Shown here one piece after another: positions 23,984 through 33,849 of a stretch of DNA of 44,461 nt (position 1 is its first letter; the number at the start of each line of letters is the position of its first letter). The stretch comes from a bacterium (GTDB lineage Bacteria > Bacillota > Limnochordia > DTU080 > RSA5). The stretch covers positions 1 to 44,461 of the forward strand of contig PKEU01000153.1 of NCBI GenBank assembly GCA_002919195.1, read 5' to 3'. Both the position numbers and the translations under genes were made by a program. A model generated the notes under the pieces. It saw only the letters and a program-made list of their open reading frames with translations. It made no database searches and was not told the DNA's origin.

Positions 23984-25540
23984 TTACTCCTGTGGCTCGG
24001 TCGCCCCTTGGACCTCGTCGAGCTGGGACGGATCTTCAGCTTCAAGCTCGGGCGCCTCAAGGCCCGCGGCGGAGTCTTCGTCCCGGCGAAGCCCCTCTTC
24101 GATCATCCGCTCCAGCTCCTGCTGCCGCTGCAAGGCCTCCTGCTGGCGTAGAAACTCCTCGATCATCTGTTGCTGCAGCTCGTCGACTTTCTGCTCCTCT
24201 TGGGCCGCAAGCTCGTCATACCCGATCGCGCGAAACGCGGAAGCCAAGATCTGGTGGAGCTGCATGTTGGAAGGCGAAAGCTCCGATGCGTTGATATAAG
24301 CATCCTTGGCCTCTTCATACTGGCCTCGCTCCTGGTAGGCCGAGCCCAAAGCAAACCAGAGGAAGGGATCGGTCGCAGCCGTATTCGCCGCCTCCGCGTA
24401 GGCTGCCAGCGCCTCGTCGTCCGCTCCGACTCTCTCCAGCAGGAGAGCCAGCCGGTAGTGGAGGTATCCGTCAAAGGGGTTGGCGGCGATGGCTTCGCGG
24501 TACTGGGCGATGGCCTGGTCGAGAAGGCCCGCTTGCGCGAGCTGGTGCGCCCTCAGCTGCGGGTCGTTGATCGTGATCTCCGCCTTGGCCCGCTCGGCCT
24601 GGAGCCATTGGTTAAACTGAGCGAGGCCCCGCTCCCGCTCCAGCCGGGCGCGCAGGGATGCCTCCACCTCTTCAAACGGCTGCTCAGGCTCGTCAAATCG
24701 ACGGTCAGTCACCTGAATGATATGGTATCCGTAGGGGCTCCGGACCGGCTCGCTAATCTCCCCTACTTCGAGCGCGAAAGCCGCCTCCAAAAACTCTGTG
24801 ACGAAAGGATGGTTCCGGCGGACGTAGCCGAGGCTGCCGCCCAGGTCTTTTGAGCCAGGGTCAGCGGAATAAAGGGCCGCGAGCTCCGCGAAATCCTCGC
24901 CGGCCTCAAGGCGCGCGAGGATCTCCTCGGCCTTTTGCTGCGCGGCATCCCAATCGCCGCCCAACTCCTCCTCCCACGGATCGATGAGGATGTGGCGCAC
25001 CTCGATCTCTTCCCGCTCGCGGTCAAAGGCTTCCCGCACCTCTTCGTCGGTGACGACCACCTTCGACTTCTCCTCTCGCACCTTTTGCAAGAGGAGGTTT
25101 TCGCGGATCAGCTCCCGGAGCGATGCGTGATTGAGCCCTTGCATCCGCAAGACGGTGTTAAATTGATCGCCGTACGCCTCCCGCAGGGCGTCAAACTCCT
25201 GATTGACGAGGCTGTTGTCGACGCGGATACGCTCTTTTTTCGCGGCCTGGAGCATCAGCCGCTGGTCGACCAGCTCCTGCAAGGCGGCGAAACGCAGCTC
25301 CTCTTCTTGGGCCCGAGCCACCGGTTGGCCCATCTGAGCGGCGAAGCTCGCGATGGCGGCGTAGGCCCGGTCCAGCTCCAGGGCGGAGATGCTCTCCCCG
25401 TTGACCCTGGCGACCGCCGGCACCGACGCATCTGGGTTAAAGAAAGTGTCGCCGCCCACGTAGAGCAGCGTCAGGGCGAAGGCGACGCAGACGACAACGA
25501 TGATCACCTTCATTTGCTTGCGGAGCTTGTCGAAAAACAC
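23984..25540 (-). CDS. Membrane-anchored PpiC-type peptidyl-prolyl isomerase with TPR repeats
   Basis: This 518-aa protein has one N-terminal transmembrane anchor (VIIVVVCVAFALTLLYV, ~12-28) and no lipobox, unlike lipoprotein PrsA. A SurA-like chaperone region (~40-190) precedes a parvulin domain (~200-310: EVRHILIDP, LYSADPGSKDLGGSLGYV, EPVRSPYGYHIIQV). A TPR array (~355-450: LAQAGLLDQAIAQYREAIAANPFDGYLHYRLA, ALGSAYQERGQYEEAKDAY) and a Gln/Glu-rich coiled-coil tail follow. GTG at 25538-25540 is preferred because the longer frame would cross the leader terminator; AGGGG lies about 10 bases upstream. It probably folds secreted proteins at the outer membrane face. Its position ahead of hisS-aspS is unusual. 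Confidence 0.85.
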   Translation of the reverse strand: MFFDKLRKQMKVIIVVVCVAFALTLLYVGGDTFFNPDASVPAVARVNGESISALELDRAYAAIASFAAQMGQPVARAQEEELRFAALQELVDQRLMLQAAKKERIRVDNSLVNQEFDALREAYGDQFNTVLRMQGLNHASLRELIRENLLLQKVREEKSKVVVTDEEVREAFDREREEIEVRHILIDPWEEELGGDWDAAQQKAEEILARLEAGEDFAELAALYSADPGSKDLGGSLGYVRRNHPFVTEFLEAAFALEVGEISEPVRSPYGYHIIQVTDRRFDEPEQPFEEVEASLRARLERERGLAQFNQWLQAERAKAEITINDPQLRAHQLAQAGLLDQAIAQYREAIAANPFDGYLHYRLALLLERVGADDEALAAYAEAANTAATDPFLWFALGSAYQERGQYEEAKDAYINASELSPSNMQLHQILASAFRAIGYDELAAQEEQKVDELQQQMIEEFLRQQEALQRQQELERMIEEGLRRDEDSAAGLEAPELEAEDPSQLDEVQGATEPQE

Positions 25541-25565
25541 AGGTCCATCGCCCCTTCGAAACGAC

Positions 25566-25615
25566 GTACATAAGAAAATACGTACACAAAAAAAGAGGGC
25601 CTGTCCACCCTCTTT
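25566..25615 (-). terminator. Leader terminator / candidate attenuator before the PpiC-TPR-hisS-aspS operon
   Basis: On the minus strand AAAGAGGG (25608-25615) pairs with CCCTCTTT (25592-25599), followed by a run of seven T (25588-25594). It begins only ~15 bases after the predicted start of the promoter at 25637-25666. An upstream CCCTC (25624-25628) could pair with GAGGG of the first arm, giving an antiterminator. A second 7-bp hairpin (25566-25585) follows. It could equally be the terminator for dtd, read through from upstream. Confidence 0.7.
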
Positions 25616-25636
25616 GCCCACGCGAGGGCATAAAAT

Positions 25637-25666
25637 ATTGTACCTGAAGAGCAAAAAGAGTGTCAA
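25637..25666 (-). promoter_or_regulatory. Sigma-A-type promoter of the PpiC-TPR-hisS-aspS operon
   Basis: A perfect TTGACA (25661-25666) is followed by an 18-base spacer and TACAAT (25637-25642) on the minus strand. The -35 box contains the TGA stop codon of dtd. Predicted start near 25630, ~90 bases before the GTG start codon. Confidence 0.88.
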
Positions 25667-26109
25667 CGCGAAGGGCTTTCCACAATCAGCGTCACCGGGC
25701 CGTCATTAATTAGCGAGACGGCCATCATCTCCCCAAACCGCCCCTCTTGTACGGGAAGCCCCCGCGCCGCGAGCGCCTTGACAAAGAGTTGATATAACGG
25801 CAGCGCTACCTCGGGAGGGGCGCTGCTGGTAAAATTGGGGCGCCGCCCTTTGCGGGTATCGCCATACAACGTAAACTGAGAGACAACCAAAACCTCCCCG
25901 CCGATCTCCTCGACCGAAAGGTTCATCTTGCCGCCTTCGTCGGCGAAGATCCTGAGCCCAGCCACCTTGTCGGCGAGGTAGCGGGCATCGGCCTCGGTGT
26001 CGCCTTGCCCCACACCGAGGAGCACCAAAAGGCCCCGGCCGATCTGGGCGACCCTTTCTCCGCCCACATCGACCGCGGCCTGGCTCACTCTCTGCACAAC
26101 GGCTCGCAT
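25663..26109 (-). CDS. dtd: D-aminoacyl-tRNA deacylase
   Basis: Dtd (148 aa) hydrolyses D-aminoacyl-tRNAs and mischarged Gly-tRNA-Ala, protecting translation from D-amino acids. The N-terminus [13 protein letters not shown] is typical. The active-site motif [17 protein letters not shown] carries the SQFTL Ser/Gln/Thr, and the C-terminal chirality-selecting motif is NDGPVTL, a version of NxGPxT. Length and motifs are standard. ATG at 26107-26109 has GGAGGAAGACG immediately upstream. It is 10 bases downstream of relA, as in Bacillus (relA-dtd), and its stop codon forms part of the next gene's -35 box. Confidence 0.96.
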   Translation of the reverse strand: MRAVVQRVSQAAVDVGGERVAQIGRGLLVLLGVGQGDTEADARYLADKVAGLRIFADEGGKMNLSVEEIGGEVLVVSQFTLYGDTRKGRRPNFTSSAPPEVALPLYQLFVKALAARGLPVQEGRFGEMMAVSLINDGPVTLIVESPSR

Positions 26110-26119
26110 CGTCTTCCTC

Positions 26120-28264
26120 CTACGTCGGATGGGCGCGGGTGACGGTGAGGACGCCGCTGACCTGCTTGATCCGGTTCATCAAGGTCTCCATGTGCTGGAG
26201 GTCGTGGATGTCGACCACCAGATTGATGATGGCCATGTTGTTTTTCGTCGTCCGGGCGATGACCGATTCGATGTTGGTCTTTTCCTCCGAAATCGTGTTC
26301 ATGATTTGCGAAAGGAGATTCACCCGGTCGATGGCTTCGACCTCGAGCTCGACGGCGAAAGCTCCCGTCTCACCGGGTCGCCACTCCACCTCAATCTTGC
26401 GCTCCGAGTTGCCGTTGAGCGCGAGGATGTTGGGGCAGTCGACCCGGTGGACCGAAACACCCCGTCCCCGCGTGATGTAACCGATGATCGGATCGCCTGG
26501 CACCGGGTTGCAGCACTTGGAGAAACGGACCAACAGGTTGTCCATCCCCTTGACCAAGACGCTCTGGGTCGTCTGAGAGCGCTTTTTCGCCGGCGTGGCT
26601 TTCCTTGCCGAACCGGCCCGTTTTTCAAACTCCTCGCGCCCCAGGAGTTTGGAGAGGACTTGTGATACAGCGACCTTGCCATAGCCTACCGCTGCGTACA
26701 GGTCTTCGATCTGGCTGTGACCATACCGCTTGAGCACGTCGGCGACCCGCTCGGCCTTGAGGCACTCTTTGGGCTCGAGTCCCAGTCGCTTGAGCTCCTT
26801 CTCCAGCATCTGCCGGCCCCGGTTGACGCTCTCTTCCCGCTCTTGCTCCTTGAGCCACGAGCGGATCTTGCTGCGGGCCCGCGAGGTCTTGACGAAGTTG
26901 AGCCAATCCTTGCTGGGATTGGGGGTTTTGGAGGTGAGGATTTCGACAAACTCACCGTTGGAGAGCTTATAGTTTAAGGGGACGATCCTCCCGTTGACCT
27001 TGGCGCCGATGCAGCGGAGCCCGATGTCGGTGTGCACGCTAAAGGCGAAATCCACGGGCGTCGCGCCCGCCGGCAGTGACTTGACGTCGCCTTTAGGCGT
27101 AAAGACAAAGACCTCATCTTCGAAGAGGTCGATCTTGAGGGTCTCCATAAACTCCTGGGGATCCCTCATCTCCCGCAGCCACTCCATCACTTGACGGAGC
27201 CAGGCCACCTTCTCCTCAAATTCGGTCGTCGTGCCGCCTTCTTTGTAGAGCCAGTGGGCTGCAATCCCCTTCTCCGCGATGCGGTGCATCTCCCACGTGC
27301 GGATTTGGATCTCCAAAGGCTCGCCCCGGGGGCCGATCACCGTGGTGTGGAGCGACTGGTACATGTTGGACTTGGGCATGGCGATGTAGTCCTTAAACCG
27401 CCCCGGCACCGGTTTCCAGATGGTATGGACGAGGCCCAACACACCGTAACAGTCCTTCACCGAATCGACGATGACCCGCACGGCGACCAGGTCGTAGATC
27501 TCCGAAAGATCCCGCCCTTGCTTTTTCATTTTCTGATAAATCGAATAGAAATGCTTCGGCCGGCCCTGAATCTCGGCCTTGATGTTGACCTCGGCGAGCC
27601 GCTGGGCGAGGGTCTTCATGATCTCTTCCAGCTCGCCCTCGCGCTCCTGGCGCTTCTTGGCGATGCGGCTCACCAGGTCGTAGTAGCCCTCGGGATCGAG
27701 GTAGCGCAGGGCGAGGTCTTCCATTTCCCACTTGAGGCTCCACATCCCCAGCCGGTGGGCCAAAGGCGTATAAATTTCCAGCGTCTCGGTGGCGATGCGC
27801 TTTTGCCGGTCGGGAGGCAGATGCCGCAGCGTCCGCATGTTATGGAGCCGGTCGGCCAGCTTGATCAGGACGACGCGCAGGTCTTCCGCCATGGCGAGGA
27901 ACATTTTGCGCAGCGATTGCGCCTGGTGCTCCTCTTTGCTTTGAAAGGGAATCTTCGACAGTTTGGTGACGCCGTCCACCAAGCGGACGATCTCAGATCC
28001 AAAGGCCTCTTCCAGCTCCTCCCGGGTGACCTCGGTATCCTCCAAGACGTCGTGGAGGAGGCCCGCGGCGATCGTGGTGGTGTCCAGTTCGAGGTCGGCC
28101 AGGATCTTGGCCACCTCGTAGGGGTGGCGGAAAAAGACGTCGCCCGAGTCGCGAAACTGCCCATCGTGGGCCTGGCGCGCGAAGGTATAAGCCTTTTCGA
28201 TCAGCTGGAAGTCGGCGTCTGGGTTGTAGGCTTTCACTTTGTCGATCAGGACGCTAAGACTCAC
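26120..28264 (-). CDS. relA: Bifunctional (p)ppGpp synthetase/hydrolase Rel
   Basis: This 714-aa long RelA/SpoT homologue has an N-terminal HD hydrolase with FRHPYEVA and LLHDVLEDT, so the hydrolase metal site is intact. The synthetase domain includes [13 protein letters not shown] and the [10 protein letters not shown] segment. RxKD (not ExDD) is the mark of bifunctional Rel enzymes. A TGS domain ([22 protein letters not shown]), helical and zinc-finger-like regions ([10 protein letters not shown]) and a C-terminal ACT domain complete it. It makes ppGpp during starvation when bound to stalled ribosomes and degrades it otherwise. The start is a GTG (28262-28264) with GGAGG 9 bases upstream. 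It lies 43 bases after apt. Confidence 0.97.
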   Translation of the reverse strand: MSLSVLIDKVKAYNPDADFQLIEKAYTFARQAHDGQFRDSGDVFFRHPYEVAKILADLELDTTTIAAGLLHDVLEDTEVTREELEEAFGSEIVRLVDGVTKLSKIPFQSKEEHQAQSLRKMFLAMAEDLRVVLIKLADRLHNMRTLRHLPPDRQKRIATETLEIYTPLAHRLGMWSLKWEMEDLALRYLDPEGYYDLVSRIAKKRQEREGELEEIMKTLAQRLAEVNIKAEIQGRPKHFYSIYQKMKKQGRDLSEIYDLVAVRVIVDSVKDCYGVLGLVHTIWKPVPGRFKDYIAMPKSNMYQSLHTTVIGPRGEPLEIQIRTWEMHRIAEKGIAAHWLYKEGGTTTEFEEKVAWLRQVMEWLREMRDPQEFMETLKIDLFEDEVFVFTPKGDVKSLPAGATPVDFAFSVHTDIGLRCIGAKVNGRIVPLNYKLSNGEFVEILTSKTPNPSKDWLNFVKTSRARSKIRSWLKEQEREESVNRGRQMLEKELKRLGLEPKECLKAERVADVLKRYGHSQIEDLYAAVGYGKVAVSQVLSKLLGREEFEKRAGSARKATPAKKRSQTTQSVLVKGMDNLLVRFSKCCNPVPGDPIIGYITRGRGVSVHRVDCPNILALNGNSERKIEVEWRPGETGAFAVELEVEAIDRVNLLSQIMNTISEEKTNIESVIARTTKNNMAIINLVVDIHDLQHMETLMNRIKQVSGVLTVTRAHPT

Positions 28265-28307
28265 CGCTGATCACCTCCGCTCCCAGGCGACGTTTTGCCA
28301 TGCGCCC

Positions 28308-28841
28308 TTACTCCGAGTCGTAGGTCACAAGGCAGTGGACCTCGTATCCTTCGAGCTTCTTTCTCCCTTGCAAAAAGGCCAGTTCGATAAAAAAGCTAAA
28401 GCCGACGATCTCTCCCGAGAGCCGCCGGACGAGCTCGGCAGCCGCGGAGATCGTTCCCCCTGTGGCCAAAAGGTCGTCGACCAGGAGCACCTTTTGCCCC
28501 GGCTGGATCGCGTCCTTGTGGATCTCAAGCGTGTCGCTGCCGTACTCCAGCTGATAGGTCATGCTGATGGTTTCTGCGGGCAGTTTTCCCGGTTTGCGCA
28601 CCAGGATAAACCCGCATCCCAATTCGTAAGCAATGGGAGCTCCGAGGATAAAGCCCCGGGACTCGACTCCGACCACCGCTTGCACGCCGCGATCCCGAAA
28701 CGGGGCCGCCATCTGCTTGACCGTCTCCCGAAACGCTGCTCCATCTTTCAGGACGGTGGTGATGTCTTTAAAGCTGATCCCCGGCTTAGGAAAATCGGGG
28801 ATCTCGCGAATCAAAGCCTTGAGGTCGACTGCGGCCACCAC
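28308..28841 (-). CDS. apt: Adenine phosphoribosyltransferase
   Basis: Apt (177 aa) makes AMP from adenine and PRPP in purine salvage. The adenine-binding N-terminus has [21 protein letters not shown]. The middle contains [20 protein letters not shown], and the PRPP-binding loop is [24 protein letters not shown] pair gives two possible starts; the first (28839-28841) follows AAAGGGG by 7 bases. The first 31 bases overlap the end of recJ. An internal promoter in the recJ 3' end (28943-28971) may allow independent expression of apt and relA. The order recJ-apt-relA is that of B. subtilis. Confidence 0.96.
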   Translation of the reverse strand: MVAAVDLKALIREIPDFPKPGISFKDITTVLKDGAAFRETVKQMAAPFRDRGVQAVVGVESRGFILGAPIAYELGCGFILVRKPGKLPAETISMTYQLEYGSDTLEIHKDAIQPGQKVLLVDDLLATGGTISAAAELVRRLSGEIVGFSFFIELAFLQGRKKLEGYEVHCLVTYDSE

Positions 28842-31534
28842 GGGGTTCCCCTTTCGATGATACGATCAATGACGTCCAAGGGCCTCGCTGACGCGAGACC
28901 CGTCGCAAACTCAAGATAACCGGTACGTATCGTGGTACCCTCATTATACCGCTGGGACTGCGCCAAGTCTACTTTCGCCCCGGTGGGGAGCAGGACGAAG
29001 CCCCTGGCGTCGCCCTCTGCCAGACCCAGCTCCGCAAAGATCGCGATCGCTTCGACGATCGTCTCCATTGTGGCGACCCCCGGCCAGCGCGCCCCGACCT
29101 GGCGGGCGATCTCGGCGACGGTGAGGGGGGTTCCCGGCGGCGCAGCCTCTTTCCACGCGACCCAGATGCGCCCGAGCCGCTCGCGATCAGGGTAAAGGTA
29201 CTCAAGCCGGTGGGCGACCCCTTGATCCCGGTGGAGCTCGGTCGCAAGGACCAGCGGTGCGTTGGGAGCGCGCGCGCGCAGCCGGTAGAGGCAGTCGAGG
29301 CCGTAGACAGGATCGGCCGGAGCGTGCCAGAGCACGATGGCTGCCTCGCGGAAAGCGATGGGATCGGTTTCAAAAAGCTCGTCGACACCGCCGGCGGCCT
29401 CAATCACCACGATCGCCGCATCCGCTTCGAGGGCCGCCTTGGCGAGCTCCTCCAGGGGCCCCGGGGCCCGCCAGCGCCAGACGATGGTCCTTTTCCGAAA
29501 CTCCGGAACGAGCGAAGCGATCTCGCCAGCAGCGTCGCGGGCCAGCGCCGGGTGGGCTGGGACCACTACGGCGTGGCGACGGCGCTCAAGCAGAGCTCTA
29601 AAGGTCGAGGCTGGATGCTCGCCGCGCCAGTCGATGAGCTCGCCTTCCCGGAGAGCCCGGGCCACCTCTTTAAGGTCTGGCCTTGGGATCACAGCCGCTC
29701 CGTGCCGTATGAGATCCATCCGGAGCGCTTCGCCTTCGACCTCACCCGAGGCCGCCGCGAGCTCCCGGTAAGCCGAAAGGAGCCGCGCCGCAGGGCTGTG
29801 GAGCGCGGCGCTCAACCTCACATCCTTGACCAGCATCTGGGCGCTTCGGTTCCCGTTCCACTCGTTGATGGAAGGAACAAAGGCGATGTCGAGCCACGCC
29901 TCGGGCCCAAGGTGCGGCAACACGTCCTGGGCCAGCCCAAAGCCGATGCCTTCCACACGGCGGCCCGAAGCAGGATCGGTCGCCCATAGCTTGAGGTGGG
30001 TCTTATCTTTTCCGATCGCGCTGGCCTCCACGGCGAGATCCCGCACAACCACGACGGGCGTCGGGTTGCCGGCGCCGAAAGGCTCAAGTTGCCGGACGGC
30101 TTCGACCCACTCGATCCCCACCTCGTCCAAAGACACCTCAGCGTCGTACTCGAGGACGGGAACAAGATCCTCCGGTGAAAGGAGGCTCTTGGTCACTTCG
30201 AGGAAGCGCTCGCGAAACGCGTCGATGCGGTCCGCCGGCAGCGTCAAGCCGGCCGCCGCCTCGTGCCCGCCGAAGGACGTAAGCAAGTCTGCGCACTGGC
30301 TGAGCGCCCCGTACAAGTCGAAACCAGGGATGCTGCGGGCCGAGCCTCGCGCTTCATCCCCTTGCAGGGAAAGGACGACCGTCGGCCGATAATAAGCCTC
30401 AACCAGCCGAGACGCGACGATCCCGATGACCCCCGGGTGCCATCCCGGGCCGTGGACGACCAGCCCATGATCCCGTTGCGGGTCGAAGAGGCCGGAAGCC
30501 ACTCGGTGGGCCTCGTCAAGCACCTTTTCTTCGATGAGGCGGCGGGCCTCATTCTCTTCTTCGAGCCGCCGCGCCAAAGGGAGCGCTTCGTCGTAGGAGC
30601 GGGCCAAGAGGAGCTTGAGTCCAGTGGCCGGATCGCCGATCCTCCCCACGGCGTTGAGCCGGGGAGCCAGGATAAACGCGATGTGGCCGGCGGTCACGTC
30701 GGCGTGAGCTCCGGAGACCGCCCGCAAGGCCAAAAGCCCCGGGATCGCGCGATTGGCGTTGATCTTGGCCAGGCCGGCTTTCACCAGCGAGCGGTTTTCC
30801 CCCAAGAGGGGCACCACGTCGGCCACCGTGCCGACGGCTACCAGATCGACGAAGCGGTGAGGAAGGGCCCTCGACCCGGTGGCTGCCTCGGCCAGCGCCT
30901 CCGCCAGCTTAAACGCCACCCCGCATCCCGCAAGATGGGGCGTCGGATAGTCCGGATCGAGCCAGGGGTTGATAATGGCCAAAGCATCTGGAAGCTCTTG
31001 GGGGAGCTGGTGGTGGTCGGTGATGATCAAGTCGATCCCGTTTTCCCGAGCCCAGGCGGCTTCTTGGATCGCCGAGATGCCGCAGTCTACGGTGATCACC
31101 AGGGTGCAGCCCGCCGCCTTCAACTCCTTAAGAGCCTGGACGTTGAGGCCATATCCTTCTTTGATCCGGTGAGGAATGTAGGGGCGTACCTCGGCGCCCA
31201 AGTGTTGGAGCACCCTCACCATCAGGGCCGTTGCGGTTTGGCCGTCGACGTCGTAGTCGCCAAAGACGCCGATGATCTCCCCGGAGGCCAGCGCCCGCAG
31301 GATCCGGTCCACCGCCGCGCCGACGCCCGAGAGGCTTTTGGGGTCCGCCAGGCGGTGCAAACCAGCGTCGAGGAACTCCTCGGCGTCACGGGGCGTGACG
31401 ATGCCCCGGCCCGCCAAGAGCTTCGCGATAAAGGGCGGGTAACCCGCTTCGACCAGCCTTTCCGCGCCCGCTCTTGGCGTGCGCTCGTGCCAGCGCCGTC
31501 CAAGCAATGAAACTCGCGGTCGTCGTTCGTCCAT
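28811..31534 (-). CDS. recJ: Single-stranded-DNA-specific exonuclease RecJ, long form
   Basis: RecJ is a 5'-3' ssDNA exonuclease of the DHH family working in recombination and repair. At 907 aa it is longer than E. coli RecJ (577) because, like the Bacillus form (786), it has a C-terminal domain (from ~590) thought to bind SSB or DNA. DHH motifs are [15 protein letters not shown] (~90-105), [16 protein letters not shown] (~172) and [13 protein letters not shown]1 has [21 protein letters not shown] and [15 protein letters not shown] at 31532-31534 has AAGGA ~10 bases upstream. The C-terminal extension is rich in Ala, Arg and Glu and has weak similarity signals only. The 3' end holds the apt promoter. 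Confidence 0.95.
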   Translation of the reverse strand: MDERRPRVSLLGRRWHERTPRAGAERLVEAGYPPFIAKLLAGRGIVTPRDAEEFLDAGLHRLADPKSLSGVGAAVDRILRALASGEIIGVFGDYDVDGQTATALMVRVLQHLGAEVRPYIPHRIKEGYGLNVQALKELKAAGCTLVITVDCGISAIQEAAWARENGIDLIITDHHQLPQELPDALAIINPWLDPDYPTPHLAGCGVAFKLAEALAEAATGSRALPHRFVDLVAVGTVADVVPLLGENRSLVKAGLAKINANRAIPGLLALRAVSGAHADVTAGHIAFILAPRLNAVGRIGDPATGLKLLLARSYDEALPLARRLEEENEARRLIEEKVLDEAHRVASGLFDPQRDHGLVVHGPGWHPGVIGIVASRLVEAYYRPTVVLSLQGDEARGSARSIPGFDLYGALSQCADLLTSFGGHEAAAGLTLPADRIDAFRERFLEVTKSLLSPEDLVPVLEYDAEVSLDEVGIEWVEAVRQLEPFGAGNPTPVVVVRDLAVEASAIGKDKTHLKLWATDPASGRRVEGIGFGLAQDVLPHLGPEAWLDIAFVPSINEWNGNRSAQMLVKDVRLSAALHSPAARLLSAYRELAAASGEVEGEALRMDLIRHGAAVIPRPDLKEVARALREGELIDWRGEHPASTFRALLERRRHAVVVPAHPALARDAAGEIASLVPEFRKRTIVWRWRAPGPLEELAKAALEADAAIVVIEAAGGVDELFETDPIAFREAAIVLWHAPADPVYGLDCLYRLRARAPNAPLVLATELHRDQGVAHRLEYLYPDRERLGRIWVAWKEAAPPGTPLTVAEIARQVGARWPGVATMETIVEAIAIFAELGLAEGDARGFVLLPTGAKVDLAQSQRYNEGTTIRTGYLEFATGLASARPLDVIDRIIERGTPWWPQSTSRL
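28943..28971 (-). promoter_or_regulatory. Internal promoter for apt-relA-dtd within recJ
   Basis: TAGACT (28966-28971), a 17-base spacer and a perfect TATAAT (28943-28948) lie on the minus strand ~100 bases upstream of apt, inside the recJ coding end. The 16 bases GGTATAATGAGGGTAC are identical to those at the yqeG promoter. Confidence 0.65.
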
Positions 31535-31589
31535 GGGTCTTGGTCCTTAACTTGAAAGGGTCGTTGCTTGGTCCTGTTCGGTTCAAAAA

Positions 31590-32045
31590 CTATTCGGGCC
31601 AAGAAGGATCCCGAGACCGTTCCTTTTCGGTCCCCAGCGCCTCGCCGTCCTCGAGCGGTTCGCCGGTCTCCAGGGCTTCAACCGGCGCCTCTTCGCCTTC
31701 TTCGCCCGTCCCTTTTTGCTGCTCTTTAGCCAACGCCGCTTCTTTGGCCTGCTCCAACTGGGCAACCAGCGCGCTTTTGGCCGTCCGCTCTTCTTCGAGT
31801 TCACGCTGGATCCGGTCGAGTTCGGCTCGGAGGTGCCGAGCGCGCAGGCCCATACTGACTTGCCGGAACACCCCGGCAAGGATGGCCGTGAGCGCGCCCA
31901 CCATCGCCGCCCCCAACGCGATCACCGCTACCGAGGTCTCCCGCTGCCAGCCGAAAAACCGGATTGGCACCGTTTGCGCGTTTTGCAAGGCAAAGACCGC
32001 AACCACGCTGGCAAAGATCAGCGCCGCCACCAACAGAAGCTGCAT
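31590..32045 (-). CDS. lapA: LapA domain-containing membrane protein (DUF1049)
   Basis: This 151-aa protein has two N-terminal transmembrane helices (LLLVAALIFASVVAVFAL and VIALGAAMVGALTAIL). They flank a short loop with NAQTVPIRFFGW, the LapA/YciS signature. A coiled coil (~70-110, RAELDRIQRELEEERTAKSALVAQLEQAKEAA pattern) and an acidic low-complexity tail follow. In E. coli LapA works with LapB in regulating lipopolysaccharide assembly. Bacillota lack lipopolysaccharide, so the role here is unknown. It sits between the ABC1 kinase gene and recJ, a common place for the gene in clostridia-like genomes. Confidence 0.85.
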   Translation of the reverse strand: MQLLLVAALIFASVVAVFALQNAQTVPIRFFGWQRETSVAVIALGAAMVGALTAILAGVFRQVSMGLRARHLRAELDRIQRELEEERTAKSALVAQLEQAKEAALAKEQQKGTGEEGEEAPVEALETGEPLEDGEALGTEKERSRDPSWPE

Positions 32046-32094
32046 CTTCCCGCTCCTTTCCGCTTTGTCTCCTCCCAGGCAACGTGCTCCGGGC

Positions 32095-33771
32095 TCAAAG
32101 CCGCCCCGAACGCACGATGGAAAGGATCAACCCCATGCCAAAGATTCCCGCCACCACGTACCCGAGGACGCCGAGGAGCGGCAGGTCAAAAAGGAGCGGG
32201 CCCCTTTGGGTCTGGATGATGAGCGACGACCCCACGATGAGCGCGCCGATGATCACCGAAAAACTGATGCGATTGCTGACGATGTCGATGCGGTTGATCA
32301 AGCGATCGAGACCCCGGTGTTGAAAGGCGATCTGAAGTTCGCCGCGGTTGAGGCGGTCCAGCGCCTGGTCAAGAGAGACGGGGATGCGAGCCAAGAGCTC
32401 CAAGGCCTCCTGCGTTTCGCCGGCGATCCTCTTGGCCACCCGAACGGGGTCTAGTTTCCTCCGCAGGAGGCTTTGCACAAAGGGCTGTGCGATGTCGACC
32501 ACGTTGAAGCGCGGGTTGAGGCTCCTCCCTACCGCCTCCATCGTCACAAAGGCCCGGGCCAAGAGGTACAAATCCTGGGGAAGCTTCAGACGGTGGCGGT
32601 AAGCGACCTCCAAGGCTTCGGAGATCACCTCGGAGATGACCACGTCTCCAAGCGGACGGCCGTGGTAATGGTCGATGAGATCCAAGAGGTCGTCCCGGAG
32701 GGCCAGCTCGTCGATCCCGCTGCGAAAAGCGCCCGCGCGGGCTAAGGCTTTCATCACCCGTTCGACGTCCGCGTCGACAAACCCGACGAAAAGCTCGGCC
32801 AGATGGCTCATCGTCGCCTCGTCCAGCCGCCCGACGATGCCAAAATCAAGGTACGCCAGCGTACCGTCCCGCTGGACCAGGAGGTTGCCGGGATGCGGGT
32901 CGCCGTGGAAGCAACCGTCGAGCATCACTTGCTTCAAAAACGCCTCGGCGCCCCGGCGGGCCAGCTCCTCGCGATCGATCCCCCAAGCGTCCAGCTGCTC
33001 CAGCTGATCGATCTTGACCCCTTCGATGTACTCCATGACCAGCATGCGGGGAGTGACAAACCTCCAGTACACCTTGGGGATCTTGACGCCCGGAAAACTG
33101 GCGAAGTTTTCCCGAAAGCGCATGATGTACCGGCCTTCGATGGTAAAGTCCAGCTCCCGCCGGATCCCCCTGGCAAACTCCCGCACGAGCTCCACGGGGT
33201 CGACAAGCTCAGGCCGCAGCCGTTCTTGCACCAGGTGGGCCAGGCCTGTGAGGATCTCGATGTCCGTAGCAATGGTCTCGTCGATGCCGGGGCGGCGCAC
33301 CTTGACAACCACTTCGCTCCCGTCGTGCAGCACCGCCCGGTGCACCTGAGCGATCGAAGCGGCCGCCAGCGGCTCGTGGTCAAAGGAGGCAAAGCTGGCT
33401 TCGAGGGGCTCGCCCGTCTCGCTTTCAATGAGAGCGATCACCTGGTCGACGGGAAAGGGCGGGACATTGTCCTGCAACTTGGCCAGCTCCTCGGTGATTT
33501 CAGGCGGCAAGACGTCGGTTCGGGTGGAAAGGAGCTGGCCAAACTTGACGAAGGTGGGGCCCAGCGACTCCATCAGCATGCGGATCCTGGCCCCGAGAGA
33601 GAGGGCCTTGGGCGGCTCACCCCGCCAAAAGAAGCGGCGCCGGACGGGGATAAACGGAAACAGCTCCAGCTGTTCCACCAAATACCCAAAACCGTGGCGG
33701 ATCATCGCCTCAGTGATCTGCCGGTAACGACGGTAGTGTCGAATGCGGCGGTTGAGCCCCAAGATGGGCAT
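32095..33771 (-). CDS. ABC1/UbiB-family atypical protein kinase
   Basis: This 558-aa protein of the ABC1/ADCK/UbiB family is an atypical kinase fold that supports isoprenoid quinone metabolism in studied members. The inhibitory KxGQ motif reads FVKFGQLLSTR. The Ala-rich loop AAASIAQVH replaces the usual Gly-rich loop. VVKVRRPGID holds the ATP Lys. FHGDPHPGNLL is the catalytic loop and YLDFGIVG the metal-binding DFG. The last ~45 residues form two transmembrane helices (IGALIVGSSLI and LGVLGYVVAGIFGMGLILSIV). ATG at 33769-33771 follows AAAGGGG by 8 bases; the earlier ATG has no site. The substrate is unknown; quinone (menaquinone) support is inferred. Confidence 0.9.
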   Translation of the reverse strand: MPILGLNRRIRHYRRYRQITEAMIRHGFGYLVEQLELFPFIPVRRRFFWRGEPPKALSLGARIRMLMESLGPTFVKFGQLLSTRTDVLPPEITEELAKLQDNVPPFPVDQVIALIESETGEPLEASFASFDHEPLAAASIAQVHRAVLHDGSEVVVKVRRPGIDETIATDIEILTGLAHLVQERLRPELVDPVELVREFARGIRRELDFTIEGRYIMRFRENFASFPGVKIPKVYWRFVTPRMLVMEYIEGVKIDQLEQLDAWGIDREELARRGAEAFLKQVMLDGCFHGDPHPGNLLVQRDGTLAYLDFGIVGRLDEATMSHLAELFVGFVDADVERVMKALARAGAFRSGIDELALRDDLLDLIDHYHGRPLGDVVISEVISEALEVAYRHRLKLPQDLYLLARAFVTMEAVGRSLNPRFNVVDIAQPFVQSLLRRKLDPVRVAKRIAGETQEALELLARIPVSLDQALDRLNRGELQIAFQHRGLDRLINRIDIVSNRISFSVIIGALIVGSSLIIQTQRGPLLFDLPLLGVLGYVVAGIFGMGLILSIVRSGRL

Positions 33772-33849
33772 CGCGGCACCCCTTTCCACCGCATTTCCCT
33801 GCCTGCTGCGGTCGATGCATGGCGCCTTCTCCCCGCCCGTTCGCCGGCG

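Noticed and set aside
23966-25540. T-box riboswitch for hisS-aspS
   Set aside because: There is no untranslated leader in front of hisS (18-base gap), and the leader of the PpiC-TPR gene is ~90 bases, too short for a T-box; no specifier or T-box consensus was found.
25541-25666. N-terminal extension of the PpiC-TPR protein by 42 residues
   Set aside because: It would translate through the promoter and the T-rich terminator; the added residues have no family counterpart.
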